A DNA stretch of 64,000 nucleotides from Vibrio taketomensis (GTDB lineage: Bacteria > Pseudomonadota > Gammaproteobacteria > Enterobacterales > Vibrionaceae), in the NCBI RefSeq assembly GCF_009938165.1, contig NZ_AP019649.1, positions 124,001-188,000 of the forward strand. The letters are read 5' to 3'. Positions within the stretch are counted from its first letter, which is position 1. The number at the start of each line of letters is the position of its first letter. The notes below the pieces were generated by a model, which worked only from the letters and a program-made list of their open reading frames with translations, was not told where the DNA came from and searched no databases. Both the position numbers and the translations under genes were made by a program. Positions 40,285 through 50,090 of this stretch are shown here, piece after piece.

Positions 40285-41013
40285 TATTGATTGGGCATCA
40301 AAAGGTGTGGTAAGTGATGTCATTTTGATAAATCAAAGTGATTTTCATGGAGTTGAACAAACAGATCGAATCAAAATGGTCTCCACTGAAGAACGAGGTA
40401 GTTCAAGGAGTAGAAACCTAGCACTAAGCCATGCCAATAGCGACATATGCATTATTGCTGACGATGATGTAAGTTACTTAAAGGATATGAAGATATAATT
40501 AGAAAGGCTTATGAAGACTATCCAGATGCCGATATAATTACATTTCAAATCCAAACAACAGAAGGGAAACCATTTAAATGTAACTATTTTAATGAAGCAC
40601 GTAAACATACCCCTTATCAATATTAAAATGTGCATCAATTGAAATTACATTTAGAAATAAATCAATTATAGAAAGTGGGCTAAAATTAGATCTTGAATTT
40701 GGTTTGGGAAGTAAGTATCGCGTCCATGATGATTATTTTTCTAAAAGATGCTTTGGATGCAGGTTTGAATTGTTATTACGTTCCTGTACCGATAGTTGTT
40801 CACCCACCTGAAAGTTCAGGCACAGATTACAACCAAGATTTGCTTTATTCAAAGGGCTGCTTTTACAGACTTTTAAGATTAAAGCACTAGCTTTTGATCT
40901 AGTATTTGCGATCAAAACATCACGAATACAAGAATAAGTTTAGTTTCTTGAGTTGTTTAAAATTAATGGTAAAAGGTACTTTGGAGTATAGGAGAGAACA
41001 TATTAATGGATAA
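40236..41013 (+). pseudogene. Glycosyltransferase family 2 protein, frameshifted
   Basis: About 258 residues, mostly in one frame from 40253. It has ATMFRNQLNDIDW near the start, KMVSTEERGSSRSRNLALSH and the catalytic CIIADDDVSYLKD (DDD). The C-terminal half has KVDD-like RVHDDIIFLKDALDAGLNCY and PVPIVVHPPESSGTDY, typical of GT2 enzymes in O-antigen loci that lack a canonical start motif. Breaks are near 40260, 40488, 40625, 40730 and 40857. The start is uncertain. The stop (41011-41013) overlaps the next ATG at 41006. Confidence 0.72.
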
Positions 41014-42257
41014 GGTAAAATATCTTATTGTTGGAGGTGGCGTTTCTGGTCTTGCTTTTGCAAATTTTGTCGAAAGTGAAGATTATTTAATTATTGAAAA
41101 GAGGCTGAGTTAGGTGGATACTGTCGCACGATTTATCAAGATGGATTCGTATGGGACTTTGCAGGACACTTTTTCATTTTGCTACTGACAAGTTAAAACA
41201 TTTTTTCCAAGAACGTATTGATACACAACAGCTTGTTTCAAGGGAAAAGGTCACTAAAATCTATTTTGATGGTGATTATGTAGATTTTCCGTTTCAATCT
41301 AATATTCATCAATTACCAAAAGAAAAATTTATCGAATGTTTATATGACCTTTATTTCAGAGAAGATAAAACAAAATATAATTCATTCCTAGATATGCTTT
41401 ATTCTAAGTTTGGTAAAGCCATCACTGATTATTTCCTTAAACCGTACAACGAAAAATTATATGCTTGTGACCTTGATCGTCTCGATGTAGATGCTATGGG
41501 TAGATTTTTCCCTTATGCTAACCTAGATCAAGTTGTATCATCATTTAAGAAACAATCAGTTGAAGTTACAACGCTACATTTTTGTATCCTAAAATGGAGC
41601 AAAAGTGTTCGTTGACGCTTTATCTCATAATATCCCTCAAAATAATATTTCACTAAATGAAGAAATATTATCTATAAATTAGAAAATAAAGTAGCCGTCA
41701 CTAATTGTCGTGAAATTTCGTATGAATATCTAATAAATTCTATGCCTCTTAAATCACTTATGGAAGCAGTGAATAGAGAAGATTATAAAATGCTGCACTT
41801 GAATTAACGTACAATAAAGTTCTAGTATTTAATTTAGGATTCGATAAAAATCTTCGTTGCAAGATGTACATTGGTTATACTTCCCTCAAAAGACATTAAT
41901 TTTTATAGAGTTGGCTTCTACGATAATATATTGCAAACTGATCGTTTAAGTATGTATGTTGAAATCGGTTATGGACCAACGGCTGAGGTGAATATTGAAG
42001 AGCAACTGGTTAAAACAATAGAATGTCTAAAAGAAACGGAAATTATTACTGATCATAAGCTTATCTCATACACATCAATTCTTATGGATCCTGCCTATGT
42101 TCATGTCAGTGAAAAGTCAAATAGGATTAAAGAATCCACATTAACAGAACTTTCGGATTATCAAGTTTATTCAATTGGTCGTTATGGTGATTGGAAGTAT
42201 TGTTCAATCGAGGACTCAATGACTGATGCGATAAACTTAGCAATAAAGATTAGCTAA
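41006..42257 (+). pseudogene. Second FAD/NAD(P)-binding protein, protoporphyrinogen-oxidase-like, frameshifted
   Basis: About 418 residues. It begins KVKYLIVGGGVSGLAFANFV (FAD Rossmann), then [24 protein letters not shown] text, [60 protein letters not shown] and NSMPLKSLMEAVNRED. The end is open from 41871 with PSKDINFYRVGFYDNILQTD and VYSIGRYGDWKYCSIEDSMT, the FAD-binding GRxGxWxY-like motif. It resembles the protein at 34.3 kb in type but is clearly not a copy. Breaks are near 41100, 41145, 41570, 41680, 41793 and 41860. Role unknown. Confidence 0.7.
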
Positions 42258-42272
42258 GTTTAATTATATTAT

Positions 42273-42301
42273 ATAAATAGCATTAATATTATGCTATTTA
42301 T
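42273..42301. repeat. AT-rich inverted repeat after the FAD gene
   Basis: Perfect 11-base arms ATAAATAGCAT / ATGCTATTTAT around a 7-base loop, 16 bases after the stop at 42257, followed by TAATGTTTTT. It could be a weak terminator or mRNA 3' hairpin. Confidence 0.55.
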
Positions 42302-42352
42302 AATGTTTTTGATGTGAATCTTCACATTATATTACCAATAATGGTTTGAGGA

Positions 42353-43079
42353 ATGGGATACAAAAGCAAAGTTTCAATAATAATGCCAGCGTACAACTCT
42401 AGTGCGCATATTGCAGCCAGTATCAATTCAGTGATAAAGCAGAGCTACCAAGAGTGGGAGCTAATTATCATCAACGATCGTTCAAATGATAATACACTTG
42501 ACATTGTATCTTCTTATATAGATAGCGATAAAAGGATTTTTAGTCGACAATACTGAGGTTTTGGAGGGCGTATTTCGCCCGAAATTTGGGTCTTCAGAAA
42601 GCTACAGGACGATTTATCTGTTTTTAGATAGTGATGATGAATGGCTTCCTAGTAAGTTAGAGCGTCAAGTTAATTTAATGGAAAAAACAATTGCTCTGTT
42701 TCTCACACGGGATATTTTAGAGTCACTAATTCTGATGAGATTTTAAATCGTGTTCGAGTTTTAGAGCATGTAACTTATAACCAGCAATTAAAGTCTAATA
42801 GGATTCCTAATTTAACAGGGTTATATGATAGAAGCAAGATCGGTATTTTTATCAAAAAATATGGGACATGAAGATTATGAAATGTGGTTAAGAATTTTGG
42901 AAAATCAGTATCTTTTGGAATTGATGAACCTTTAGCTTTATATAGGGTGACATCGAATTCATTGTCGTCTAATAAATTTAGATTCATGTTATGGCATTAT
43001 AACATTTTGAAGTCAACAAAATTGAATATTTTAAAAGAGCATACTATTTTATGTGTTATATTGTTTTGCGCTTATTAAA
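42353..43079 (+). pseudogene. Glycosyltransferase family 2 protein, frameshifted
   Basis: About 240 residues of a classic GT2: KVSIIMPAYNSSAHIAASIN at the start, WELIIINDRSNDNTLDIVSS, then RARNLGLQKATGRFICFLDS-like text across two breaks with the catalytic FLDSDDEWLPSKLERQVNLM, and a MGHEDYEMWLRIL motif (ED..W) near the acceptor site. The last part has VSFGIDEPLALYRVTSNSLS. Breaks are near 42543, 42575, 42612, 42695, 42850 and 42898. Typical of O-antigen or capsule glycosyltransferases. The C-terminus may extend past 43079 if another base is missing. Confidence 0.74.
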
Positions 43080-43430
43080 CGTATTTGAAATAAATGTAAT
43101 GGTAATATCTGGATGATTCTTTAACTCAAAAATTAGTCTTGAATTATGTTTTAGAACGGGTTTTCATTGCTATTTTTAACAATGGATTGCCCATCAAGTT
43201 GTTCAATATAATTATTTGTCTAACTATGCGACCACACATTTGCCTTTGTTTTAATAGCCTGAAACATCTCAAGGTTTGCCAGAATATATAATTATATATT
43301 TTTATTTTTAAAAGTAATCTTAATATCTAGATTATCGGGTATTTTAATTAAAGAAAATTGCTCTTTTACTTAAGAACCTACGTTTACTACATAATTATAG
43401 TTGGTATTGATAATGTATTCGTTGGGGCAT
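43080..43430. other. Intergenic stretch between convergent GT2 and sugar transferase genes
   Basis: About 350 AT-rich bases. The first part may hold the true end of the GT2 gene if its last frame is wrong. A 16-base AT palindrome (ATATATAATTATATAT, about 43284-43299) and a small GGGGCA...TGCCC hairpin next to the sugar transferase stop are seen. No gene is recognised. Confidence 0.4.
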
Positions 43431-44651
43431 TTATTTTGCCCTGAACCCCGTCAACATGGTCTTGATGGTTTTGATTACAATGTTCATATCCAACCAGAAA
43501 GAAAGATGCTTTATGTAGTACAAATCATGGGCAAGTTTTTCTCTAGTTGAATCTGTACAATCAGCATAGCCTTGAACAGTTTGAGCCCAACCTGTTATTC
43601 CAGGTTTGACCATGTGACGATAGCCGTAAAGGATTTCACTCTCAAATTGCTTTACGAAGCTACCTTGCTCTGGGCGTGGTCCGATTAAAGACATATCACC
43701 TTTCAATACATTGAAAACTGTGGTAGTTCATCAATTCGGACTTTGCGAATAAAACGTCCAATTTTAGTGACTCTGGCTTGTTCTTCAGATGCAAACTTGT
43801 CTTTAGCTCCTTGTGGTTTGACTGTCATGCTCCGGAATTTATAAATTTTAAAAGCCTTTCCTCCTTGACCTATACGATCTTGAATAAACAGTATAGGTCC
43901 TGGATTTTCGATTTTGATCAAAATAGCTGTAATTAACATTATTGGTAAAGTTATAGGCAAACTGAGAATTATAACTACCGATTCCATGTTCTTTTAAATG
44001 CTTGATATATAGGATTAGGACTCAGCGTGCCGACACTATTTTCAGATAAATGGCGAGTCTGTACTTTACCTTCGACCATTTCTCTAATGCTCTCAGAGTG
44101 AAATACTGGCACATTGTTGATACTACAATCTGCAATAAATTTTTCCGTTTCTGGACTTAGCTCTCCATGTAAGTCTACAACAAGTCCACCTTGAACATTG
44201 TGAACATCTAGGTGTTCGATTTTTTATTTCTAAGCGAGCGTGTTTTGAATGGAAGTTGTCATAATCAAAGTTATTAATGGCACTAAGTCTTATTTTATGA
44301 TATTCACTGCGAAAGGATGCGCTGAGATACATCCATAGTAAATGGAAAGAAAATCCGTAGATTAGTATTTCTCTTGAGTATTCCACTCTAAATAAGAGAA
44401 TTAGAGCCATCGCTACAGCGTAGACGAACGCGAGCACTGGTAGGATATAATATTTACGATCAACTAAAAGATAGTTAGTGATTTTGGGTATAGTAAGAGA
44501 TGTACATATATAAGCCGTGCTAATAATCCAAAGGCTATTAATGACTGTTAGTGGTAAATTCTCTCCAACCGGTTATGGAGTGAATTAATATAATGCTGCC
44601 GATAATACCTATGCCATGACAAATTACAGGCTGCTGTATAAGTCGTTTCAC
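43431..44651 (-). pseudogene. Undecaprenyl-phosphate sugar phosphotransferase (WbaP/WcaJ type), frameshifted
   Basis: A polyprenyl-phosphate hexose-1-phosphate transferase of about 405 residues that starts repeat-unit assembly. The N-terminal membrane part starts at GTG 44651 (VKRLIQQPVICHGIGIIGSI). The middle shows helices (MLAFVYAVAMALILLFRVEY). The catalytic C-terminal domain has ILSLPITLPIMLITAILIKI, GPILFIQDRIGQGGKAFKIY, KFRSMTV, VRIDELPQF, NVLKGDMSLIGPRPEQGSFV (the ExxQ/GPRP core), MVKPGITGWAQTVQGYADCT and LSFWLDMNIVIKTI. Breaks are near 44555, 44230, 44010, 43985 and 43708. It faces the rest of the locus and lies 30 bases from pssA. Confidence 0.85.
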
Positions 44652-44681
44652 GTTAACTTCCAAAAGCTTAATAGTTATAGA

Positions 44682-46022
44682 TTAAAGTATTTGTTTCAGC
44701 ACTCGATCTACTTTAACTCGAGTGATCTTACGCATCAGTTTTTGTACTACATCAGGATAGTCTTCTAACTTCTCTAATTGCTTGTAGGTGCAAATTAATT
44801 GAGTGTGCTGAAGAATATTATCCACTTCTTGTTCAAACTTTTCTGTTAGATGATGGAAATCATCTTGTACCAAAATGGCATTTTCTAGGTCTAGTTTCCA
44901 TGCGCGTGGGTTGAGGTTATTGCCTGTAAGTAGCATGTAGCGCTTATCGACCCAAATACCTTTTAAGTGGAAGCTATTCACTTCGTGCTTCCAAAGATGG
45001 ATAGACAACTGACGACTGGCAATGTGCGCTTCATTTGCTTTGGCAAATTGGCGTAGATTACGCTCATAAAGGTAAGGCAAACCACCAATGGTTTTAAATT
45101 CTTGCTCTGGTGGGATGTAGAAATCGTTCGCAGTCTTATCACCCACAACGATCGTCACTCGAACGCCACGTTTGATTGCTCGGCGAATCTGTTTGGCGAT
45201 GCCACGCGGGAAGTTGAAGTATGGCGTACAGATAAAGATTTCATCTTGTGCCAATGCCAATAAGTGATTGATGCTTTGATTGAGTTTGTTACGTTTTTTG
45301 CCTACACCAACGAGAGGCGTTACCGCGACTTGCTCGGGAGAGGTTGATTGGCTATCAAATTTATAAGCGGCTTTAGCGAGAGAGGCACGCAGTTGGCGGA
45401 TGCTCGCTTTAATCTCTTTGGTTTCTGGTTTAGCCGGGCAGGCAAGGTTGTTGACTGCTGGATGCGCAATCATCTCGTTTTGCACGAACAGCACCATGCT
45501 GTTTGCCAAGTCTGGATTGGTAATGACATGGTAGCGGTCAAAACGGTACCTATCTTGGTAGTTTAGATAGATGTTATTTAAACTTGCGCCGCTATAGATG
45601 ACCGTATCATCAATGATGAAGCCTTTAAGATGCAATACACCGAAGACTTCTTTACCACGAACCGGCACGCCATAAACCGGTACTTTATGCTCATACTGCT
45701 CTGAAAAAGCTCTGTACATGCATGCGTTGGTTTTAGTCGCTTCGGCGCCGATCAAACCACGTTGTGCACGATGCCAATCGACGCACACATTAATATCTAA
45801 TCCTGGGTTTCTTTGTTTGGCTTGATAAAGTTCAGTTAAGATTTCTCGACCAGCTTCATCATCTTCCAGATACAAGGCAACCAGATAGATACGTTTCGTC
45901 GCTCTGCGAATTTCTTGAATTAAACGTGAACGAAAATCCAAAGCAGAATACAAAACTTCAAAATCAGCGGGATCTTGCGCAAGAGTAGGTAGATGTTGCA
46001 AAGAATACCTGTTAGCGATCAT
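44682..46022 (-). CDS. pssA: CDP-diacylglycerol-serine O-phosphatidyltransferase
   Basis: Phosphatidylserine synthase of the phospholipase D superfamily (the E. coli type), which makes phosphatidylserine, the precursor of phosphatidylethanolamine. It has 446 residues, near the E. coli length. Two HKD-type motifs are present: GVLHLKGFIIDD (HxKxxxxD) in the N-terminal half and SFHLKGIWVDKRYMLLTGNN in the C-terminal half. The start is MIANRYSLQHLPTLAQDP. It is intact, unlike the genes on either side, and marks the right border of the antigen locus. Confidence 0.94.
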   Translation of the reverse strand: MIANRYSLQHLPTLAQDPADFEVLYSALDFRSRLIQEIRRATKRIYLVALYLEDDEAGREILTELYQAKQRNPGLDINVCVDWHRAQRGLIGAEATKTNACMYRAFSEQYEHKVPVYGVPVRGKEVFGVLHLKGFIIDDTVIYSGASLNNIYLNYQDRYRFDRYHVITNPDLANSMVLFVQNEMIAHPAVNNLACPAKPETKEIKASIRQLRASLAKAAYKFDSQSTSPEQVAVTPLVGVGKKRNKLNQSINHLLALAQDEIFICTPYFNFPRGIAKQIRRAIKRGVRVTIVVGDKTANDFYIPPEQEFKTIGGLPYLYERNLRQFAKANEAHIASRQLSIHLWKHEVNSFHLKGIWVDKRYMLLTGNNLNPRAWKLDLENAILVQDDFHHLTEKFEQEVDNILQHTQLICTYKQLEKLEDYPDVVQKLMRKITRVKVDRVLKQIL

Positions 46023-46128
46023 ATGGAATGATTAACCTCAAAAATGGCAACAAAAACGACTGCCAAAACAAAGCAGAAGACGGATATTAGCAAATCTCGG
46101 CCACTTATTACCAGAAATCGCGCCCAGA

Positions 46129-46563
46129 TTAGAGTGAATCTGCTTGATAGTGCATTGGAATGAGACATTTCCCACTTGCAGTGTAACGTGTAAATAGCTG
46201 ATTTAGGCTATTAGGTAATTGATCCGCTAGCAGGCTCACAAATCCGTGTTGTTGATAGAAATGTTCTAAATGTGGGTAGGCGAAGCAATAAGTATTGCTA
46301 CTACAGATAGACTGTTGGCAATACCGCAGTAAATGATGCCCTAGGCCCTGTCCACGTTGTTCTGGTATGACCAACATGCCAGTGAGTAATTGATATTGCT
46401 CTATCGGGCGAAAACGAACTACGCACACGAGTTGGTTATTGCTATAGCCGACAATCGTTTGTTCGTTTTTTTTGGCTTTGCCTGATGGGTAATGCGCTTT
46501 ATACAAACGCGAGACTAGTGGCAATTTTATTGGCTCGAGCGTTTCGATTCGAAGATCGTCCAT
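46129..46563 (-). CDS. GNAT-family N-acetyltransferase
   Basis: A 144-residue GNAT protein. The acetyl-CoA-binding motif is LVIPEQRGQGLGHHLLRYC (RxxGxG/A with Q-R-G-Q-G-L-G), preceded by VVRFRPIEQYQLLTGM and followed by LEHFYQQHGF. The substrate is unknown, as usual for this family. It is intact, divergent from murB, and lies alone beside pssA. Confidence 0.85.
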   Translation of the reverse strand: MDDLRIETLEPIKLPLVSRLYKAHYPSGKAKKNEQTIVGYSNNQLVCVVRFRPIEQYQLLTGMLVIPEQRGQGLGHHLLRYCQQSICSSNTYCFAYPHLEHFYQQHGFVSLLADQLPNSLNQLFTRYTASGKCLIPMHYQADSL

Positions 46564-46621
46564 TCTCTATCCACTCATATCTATGTAGAATGGCGGCAGT
46601 GTAAATGACTTAACTTGCTCG

Positions 46622-47673
46622 ATGCAAACAAATACCATGCAAATACAAACCAATGCTAGCTTGCGTTCCCACCATACTTTTTCTATTGAGCAGTCTTGTG
46701 ACGTGTTGGTCGAAGCCTCGTCGATTGAAGATATTCAACAGGTTTATTCCAATCCAGATTGGCAAGCCATGCCGAAGCTAATGCTCGGCAAAGGCAGCAA
46801 TATGCTGTTTATCGAACCATTCCAAGGCGTGGTGATATTGAATAAGTTGAGTGGCACAACTGTAACTGAGTCTGAGCATTGCTGGTATTTACATGTCGCA
46901 GGTGGTGAAGATTGGCCAAGTTTTGTTAAATGGTCGGTTGAGCAAGGTTACTTTGGGTTTGAGAACTTAGCGCTAATTCCTGGATGTGTCGGTTCCGCGC
47001 CGATTCAAAATATCGGTGCCTATGGCAAAGAGCTGAAGGATGTGTGTGAATACGTTGATGTACTGGAACTTAACTCGTTTGAAGTAAAGCGTTTGAGCGC
47101 TGAAGAATGCCAATTTGGTTATCGTGACTCGATTTTCAAACATGCCTTGTATGAAAAAGTGGTGATTGTTGCGGTCGGTTTCAAACTTGAAAAAAAATGG
47201 CAACCGCAAATTGAATACGGCCCGTTAAAAGCATTCGATGCCAATACGGTTTCAGCCAAACAGGTATTTGAGCAAGTTTGTCAGGTTCGGATGGAAAAAC
47301 TACCAGACCCTAGAGTTACAGGTAATGCGGGAAGCTTCTTTAAAAACCCAGTCATTTCTGAACTGCAATATCAACAACTATTGGCACAATACCCCAATTT
47401 AGTGGCTTATGCGGTAGAAGGCGGCATGAAACTCGCTGCAGGCTGGTTAATTGATAACTGCCAAAAGGCTCCACGCTGGCGGCCGCGGCACCAAATCAAG
47501 CATTAGTTCTTGTTAATCAGGGTCATGCTACTGCGCAAGATGTGGTGGATTTGGCTGATTATGTTCGTCAAACCGTGTGGCAAAAGTATGGCATTGAACT
47601 CGAACATGAGGTGCGTTTTATGGGGAAAACGCAGGAGACTAACCTGCTTGAGCTCAGAGGGGCGTTGAAATGA
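46622..47673 (+). pseudogene. murB: UDP-N-acetylenolpyruvoylglucosamine reductase, frameshifted near the C-terminus
   Basis: MurB reduces UDP-GlcNAc-enolpyruvate to UDP-MurNAc with NADPH through FAD, an essential peptidoglycan step. About 350 residues are encoded. The first 285 are open: LMLGKGSNMLF (FAD binding), ALIPGCVGSAPIQNIGAYG, FGYRDSIFK and GNAGSFFKNPV with the catalytic Ser. Between about 47460 and 47505 several bases are missing within some 40 bases. The true frame (LGGAAVHQNQALVLVNQGHA-like) then resumes and runs to TGA 47671-47673, ending NLLELRGALK. Since the gene is essential, the break is almost certainly a sequence error. It overlaps birA as ATGA. Confidence 0.92.
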
Positions 47674-48618
47674 AAGAGCACGCGGTGAAGCTCGCAATAC
47701 TGGACACTCTTGCTGATGGTTATTTCCACTCCGGCGAGGAGTTAGGCGAACAACTCAATATTTCTCGAGCTGCAGTCAGCAAACACGTTAAAGGTATTCA
47801 AGCGTGGGGCGTGGATATCTTTAGCGTGTCAGGTAAAGGCTATAAATTGGCAGGCTCGATGCAACTGCTTAATCAGCAGCGTTTGCAAAGTGAAGTCTCA
47901 GTGCCAGTCGAGCTTATTCCGGTGATCGGCTCAACCAACCAGCATTTAATGGATCGAATCGGCTTATTGCAATCAGGCTCGGTTTGTATTGCCGATCACG
48001 TGCTGTGGGCGTCGAGGAAGAGAGTGGATTTCGCCATTTGGTTGTAACTTGTATCTTTCGATGTACTGGCGCTTAGAGGCGGGTATGGCTGGCGCTATGG
48101 GGCTTAGTTTAGTTGTTGGCGTCGCGATAGTTGAAGCATTGGAGAAGCTTGGGATTGAAGGTATCAAACTCAAATGGCCAAACGATCTATATTACCAAGA
48201 CAAAAAGCTAGCGGGCATTCTAGTCGAAATGTCTGGTCAAGCAGGAGCGGCGGCCCATCTTGTGATAGGTATGGGTATGAATCTCAAGATGGCCACTAAT
48301 ACACAAGGTATTACTCAACCCTGGTCTTGCTTAGCCGATGCGGTAGAGCATGATATTGACCGAAACCAATTGGCGATTTCGCTGATTAATACGTTAAAAA
48401 CAGCGCTGTCAGAATATGAGATAACTGGTATGCAAGGTTTTGTTGAACGTTGGAATCGCCTTGACAACTATCTTGGTCGAGAAATTCGATTGATTATGGG
48501 CGAGCGAGAAGTCATTGGTATTTCAAGTGGCATTAACGAGCAAGGCGCCGTGTTGATCAATACAGACAATGGGTTAGAAACCTATATTGGTGGTGAAATT
48601 TCTTTGAGAGGTGTTTGA
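47670..48618 (+). pseudogene. birA: Biotin operon repressor/biotin-protein ligase, frameshifted
   Basis: BirA attaches biotin to carboxylase carrier protein and represses the biotin operon. About 319 residues. The N-terminal winged helix reads LNISRAAVSKHVKGIQAWGV. The ligase domain starts VELIPVIGSTNQHLMDRI. The glycine-rich biotinyl-AMP loop, expected as GRGRRGREW, is cut near 48003-48012 (ADH, then GRRGREWISPFG in another frame), where roughly seven or eight bases seem lost. After it come LKWPNDLYYQDKKLAGILVE and the C-terminal SH3-like domain ending YIGGEISLRGV. It is essential in most bacteria, so the break is probably an error. It follows murB with an ATGA overlap, a classic pairing. 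Confidence 0.92.
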
Positions 48619-48703
48619 TCTCAATTTTGAGACTAGGAATTATCACAAACACGATGCTTATGAACTAGGCTCATTATAATGAGTGAGTTGATGTGAGTAA
48701 GCT

Positions 48704-49071
48704 ATGTATTCTCCAGCAAAAAATTTGAGCCAACAATTACCATCGTTTGATGAACTGGTGAAACTTGTTCAAGAAGATGAGCAAGCTTTTGAGCAATTAA
48801 AACGAGAAAAATGCCAAGAGCTTATAGCTTCTTCTTCTATAGATATGCAAGCTCGTCTACAAGCACAACAAAGCCATATTGACCGGCTTGTTGGGCATTG
48901 TAAGAATCCACATCACGTCAATGTTGTATTAAGTCGAGAGTTGCACAAACAGTTCGTTGGTTTCAAACCACGCTGCATGGCCATCAACCAGACGGTGATG
49001 CAGACAAGATGGAAACTGAAGAGCAAATAAATGTTATTTCCATTGCAGAACGATTACCTGACTGGAGATAA
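48704..49071 (+). pseudogene. DUF3135-like protein, frameshifted
   Basis: About 122 residues of a short protein I take for the DUF3135 group common in Vibrio and Shewanella, with no known function. It has QLPSFDELVKLVQEDEQAFE, a charged helix, then SSIDMQARLQAQQSHIDRLV and HCKNPHHVNVVLSRELHKQF. Near 48960 one base is lost; the restored frame gives LHGHQPDGDADK-like text and ends ISIAERLPDWR with TAA at 49069-49071. No signal peptide and no membrane helix. Confidence 0.6.
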
Positions 49072-49146
49072 CTGATCCTGCTCTCGCTATTGAATTGGTC
49101 GGCGTGTTATTCTTTTCAAAGATTTTATCCAGAGAAAGGAATCATT

Positions 49147-49928
49147 GTGAGTAACACTTTAACTTCCTCAAAACACGTCATTGCCCAATCCAACGTCGTT
49201 TAACTCTTATAATGCAAATGATGAAATAGGATTTGCGAGAGCTTTTCTTTACGCTTTGCAGTCTAAAGTACTAATAGTATGCGTGACGCTACTGTTTGGT
49301 GTGTGCGTATTATTCGCATATATTCAGCCTAATGTATCGGGCGACGGCAACACTTGCAGGTAGATGCCGACCCATATAACTTTGTACAGAGTCGCGGTTA
49401 CAATCCGCGGCAAATTGTCCAAGAAGCAAATATTGCCTTTCCGTATTAAGCAATAGCACTAAGCAAGATATTATCTCGGTTCCGATCTTGAACCAGGTAG
49501 TTTGAATGGATTATCTGTCTCCAAAGATCGAGAAGGTAATATAACGGTTGCTAAACAAGCAAATAGTCCAGATGGTGCGTACCAGTCAGTTGCTCTATTC
49601 GCCAACCATATTAATGATGCTTATAAACATAATGAACTTAAAAAGTTCAAGCGACACTAAAAGCAACGGAACAACTTTGTTTCTTCTCATCAAGGAAAAG
49701 TTCAAGAAGCATTGGCTGAAATTATGCTCAGCTTCTGTTCAAGCAAGCAATTTTGTAAGTCCTGATTCAGTGTTGTTAGATTGAATAGCCAGCCGGAAAC
49801 CGACCTCACACATCAAACCTAAACGTGCACTAATCGTCGTTCTTGGCACAATGCTTGGTGGCATGCTCGGTGTGGCAATTGTATTGATTCGTTTCGCCTT
49901 CCGTCGTGAAGAGGAAACTGAAAAGTAA
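49147..49928 (+). pseudogene. wzz: Wzz-like polysaccharide chain-length regulator, frameshifted
   Basis: About 260 residues in several frames. The N-terminal membrane helix region reads ALQSKVLIVCVTLLFGVCVL, followed by YRATATLQVDADPYNFVQSR-like text, a periplasmic helical part (VALFANHINDAYKHNELKKF after repair), and the C-terminal membrane helix HIKPKRALIVVLGTMLGGML with GVAIVLIRFAFRREEETEK. Two terminal helices with a Pro-rich KPKRAL entry are the Wzz/PF02706 pattern. GTG at 49147 has AAAGGA upstream. Breaks lie near 49170, 49345, 49365, 49450, 49490, 49655 and 49740. It is shorter than most Wzz (about 300-350). It may set the length of the antigen encoded to the left. Confidence 0.72.
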
Positions 49929-49929
49929 C

Positions 49930-49955
49930 TTAAAGGCTCTTCGGAGCCTTTTTTG
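49930..49955 (+). terminator. Rho-independent terminator after wzz
   Basis: Stem AAAGGCTC / GAGCCTTT with a TTCG loop and a T6 run, directly after the stop at 49928. Confidence 0.9.
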
Positions 49956-49984
49956 TTGCCTTCCTCACAAAAAATTCCATGCAA

Positions 49985-50015
49985 TCCCCTTGGTATTGTC
50001 TTCATTGCCCATATA
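49985..50015 (+). promoter_or_regulatory. Putative sigma-32 heat-shock promoter of groESL
   Basis: TCCCCTTGG (49985-49993) and CCCATATA (50008-50015) lie about 13-14 bases apart, close to the sigma-32 consensus CCCTTGAA and CCCCATNT, some 75 bases upstream of groES. No CIRCE inverted repeat is seen, as expected for this group. Confidence 0.68.
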
Positions 50016-50090
50016 TCGTAATCACAAGGCTTTATTCTGATGATTAAAGCAATTATCAAATCACATCGAAATTTTCAGGAGAGACGACCG

